64,000 nt of DNA. It comes from Clavelina lepadiformis. Its lineage: Eukaryota; Chordata; Ascidiacea; Aplousobranchia; Clavelinidae. Numbering within the stretch: position 1 is the stretch's first letter; every line of letters starts with the position of its first letter. Shown here piece after piece: positions 63,822 to 64,000 of this stretch. The stretch spans positions 22,072,001-22,136,000 of the forward strand of contig NC_135240.1 of assembly GCF_947623445.1 (NCBI RefSeq), written 5' to 3'. The position numbers and the translations under genes were made by a program. The notes beneath the pieces are model-generated. The model did not search any database, had not been told where the DNA came from, and saw only the letters and a list, made by a program, of their open reading frames with translations.

Positions 63822-64000
63822 ATAACAATACAAATACACATAACCTTAAAAAAAGGAATGGAGAAAATGCGCTTTGTTGGTGTCCTTGATGTAAGATGAA
63901 GATGGTCGCAAAATTTACCTGTCTGTGATGTTTACCAAAATGCTGCAGTTAAGCAGCAAAATGGAATACAGTAGTCATACTTATTCTTCAGAATCTACAT

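Larger units (their letters stand above)
61738..64000. other. Region upstream of DCTD without a recognisable gene
   Basis: It contains the inverted repeat arms 61841-62115 and 63543-63821 and their 1.4 kb spacer. A possible degenerate hAT terminus (GACCCATCCCTA near 62888) lies in the spacer without an identifiable partner end. No coding frame with motifs. Confidence 0.5.

Noticed and set aside
1-64000. CRISPR arrays, rRNA genes, functional tRNA genes, viral or bacterial genes
   Set aside because: Looked for and not seen. The only tRNA-like sequences are degenerate SINE heads without a paired acceptor stem, and all tandem repeats fall within a transposon or simple sequence.

Overview
The window is nuclear DNA from an invertebrate chordate, most likely an ascidian tunicate. 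It is AT-rich, and its protein-coding genes are split by short GT-AG introns. The set includes a CYLD deubiquitinase, a PHOX2 homeobox gene, a collectin-like lectin and deoxycytidylate deaminases. Four genes have a strong splice-acceptor AG only 7-10 nt upstream of the start codon, as expected where a spliced leader is trans-spliced to mRNAs (well known in Ciona). Small non-autonomous hAT-type transposons are common. The species cannot be named from the sequence alone. Exon models were built by hand from reading frames, splice sites and phase agreement, with no transcripts or searches.

Layout. 1-1814: 3' end of an unrecognised gene on the + strand. 2625-9452 (-): a complete 19-exon CYLD gene, tail-to-tail with the first gene. 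9453-15185: no gene seen, two hAT-like elements. 15186-28760 (+): an eight-exon C2H2 zinc-finger transcription factor with a 6.4 kb first intron holding a third hAT element. 28761-37776: 9 kb without a recognisable gene. 37777-41366 (-): PHOX2, seven exons. 41367-46683: no gene seen. 46684-48099 (-): an intronless protein with a Neuralized-type (NHR) domain. 48737-49833 (-): a short-collagen plus C-type-lectin (collectin-like) gene with a one-base frame break. 49834-52682: no gene, one tRNA-derived repeat. 52683-55834 (-) and 58562-61725 (-): tandem duplicate dCMP deaminase genes. The downstream copy carries a 23-residue cysteine-rich insertion and a frame break; the other copy is intact. 61726-64000: a roughly 280 bp inverted repeat with a 1.4 kb spacer.

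The genes do not form one pathway. CYLD (K63/M1 ubiquitin editing) and the collectin both belong to innate-immune biology. PHOX2 and the zinc-finger gene are developmental regulators, each flanked by long gene-free stretches that could hold enhancers. The most interesting single signal is the N-terminus of the zinc-finger protein. It combines the NuRD-recruiting motif of SALL/FOG/BCL11 proteins with an exact RTKQT match to the histone H3 tail. Second is the cysteine-rich insert in the dCMP deaminase paralogue.
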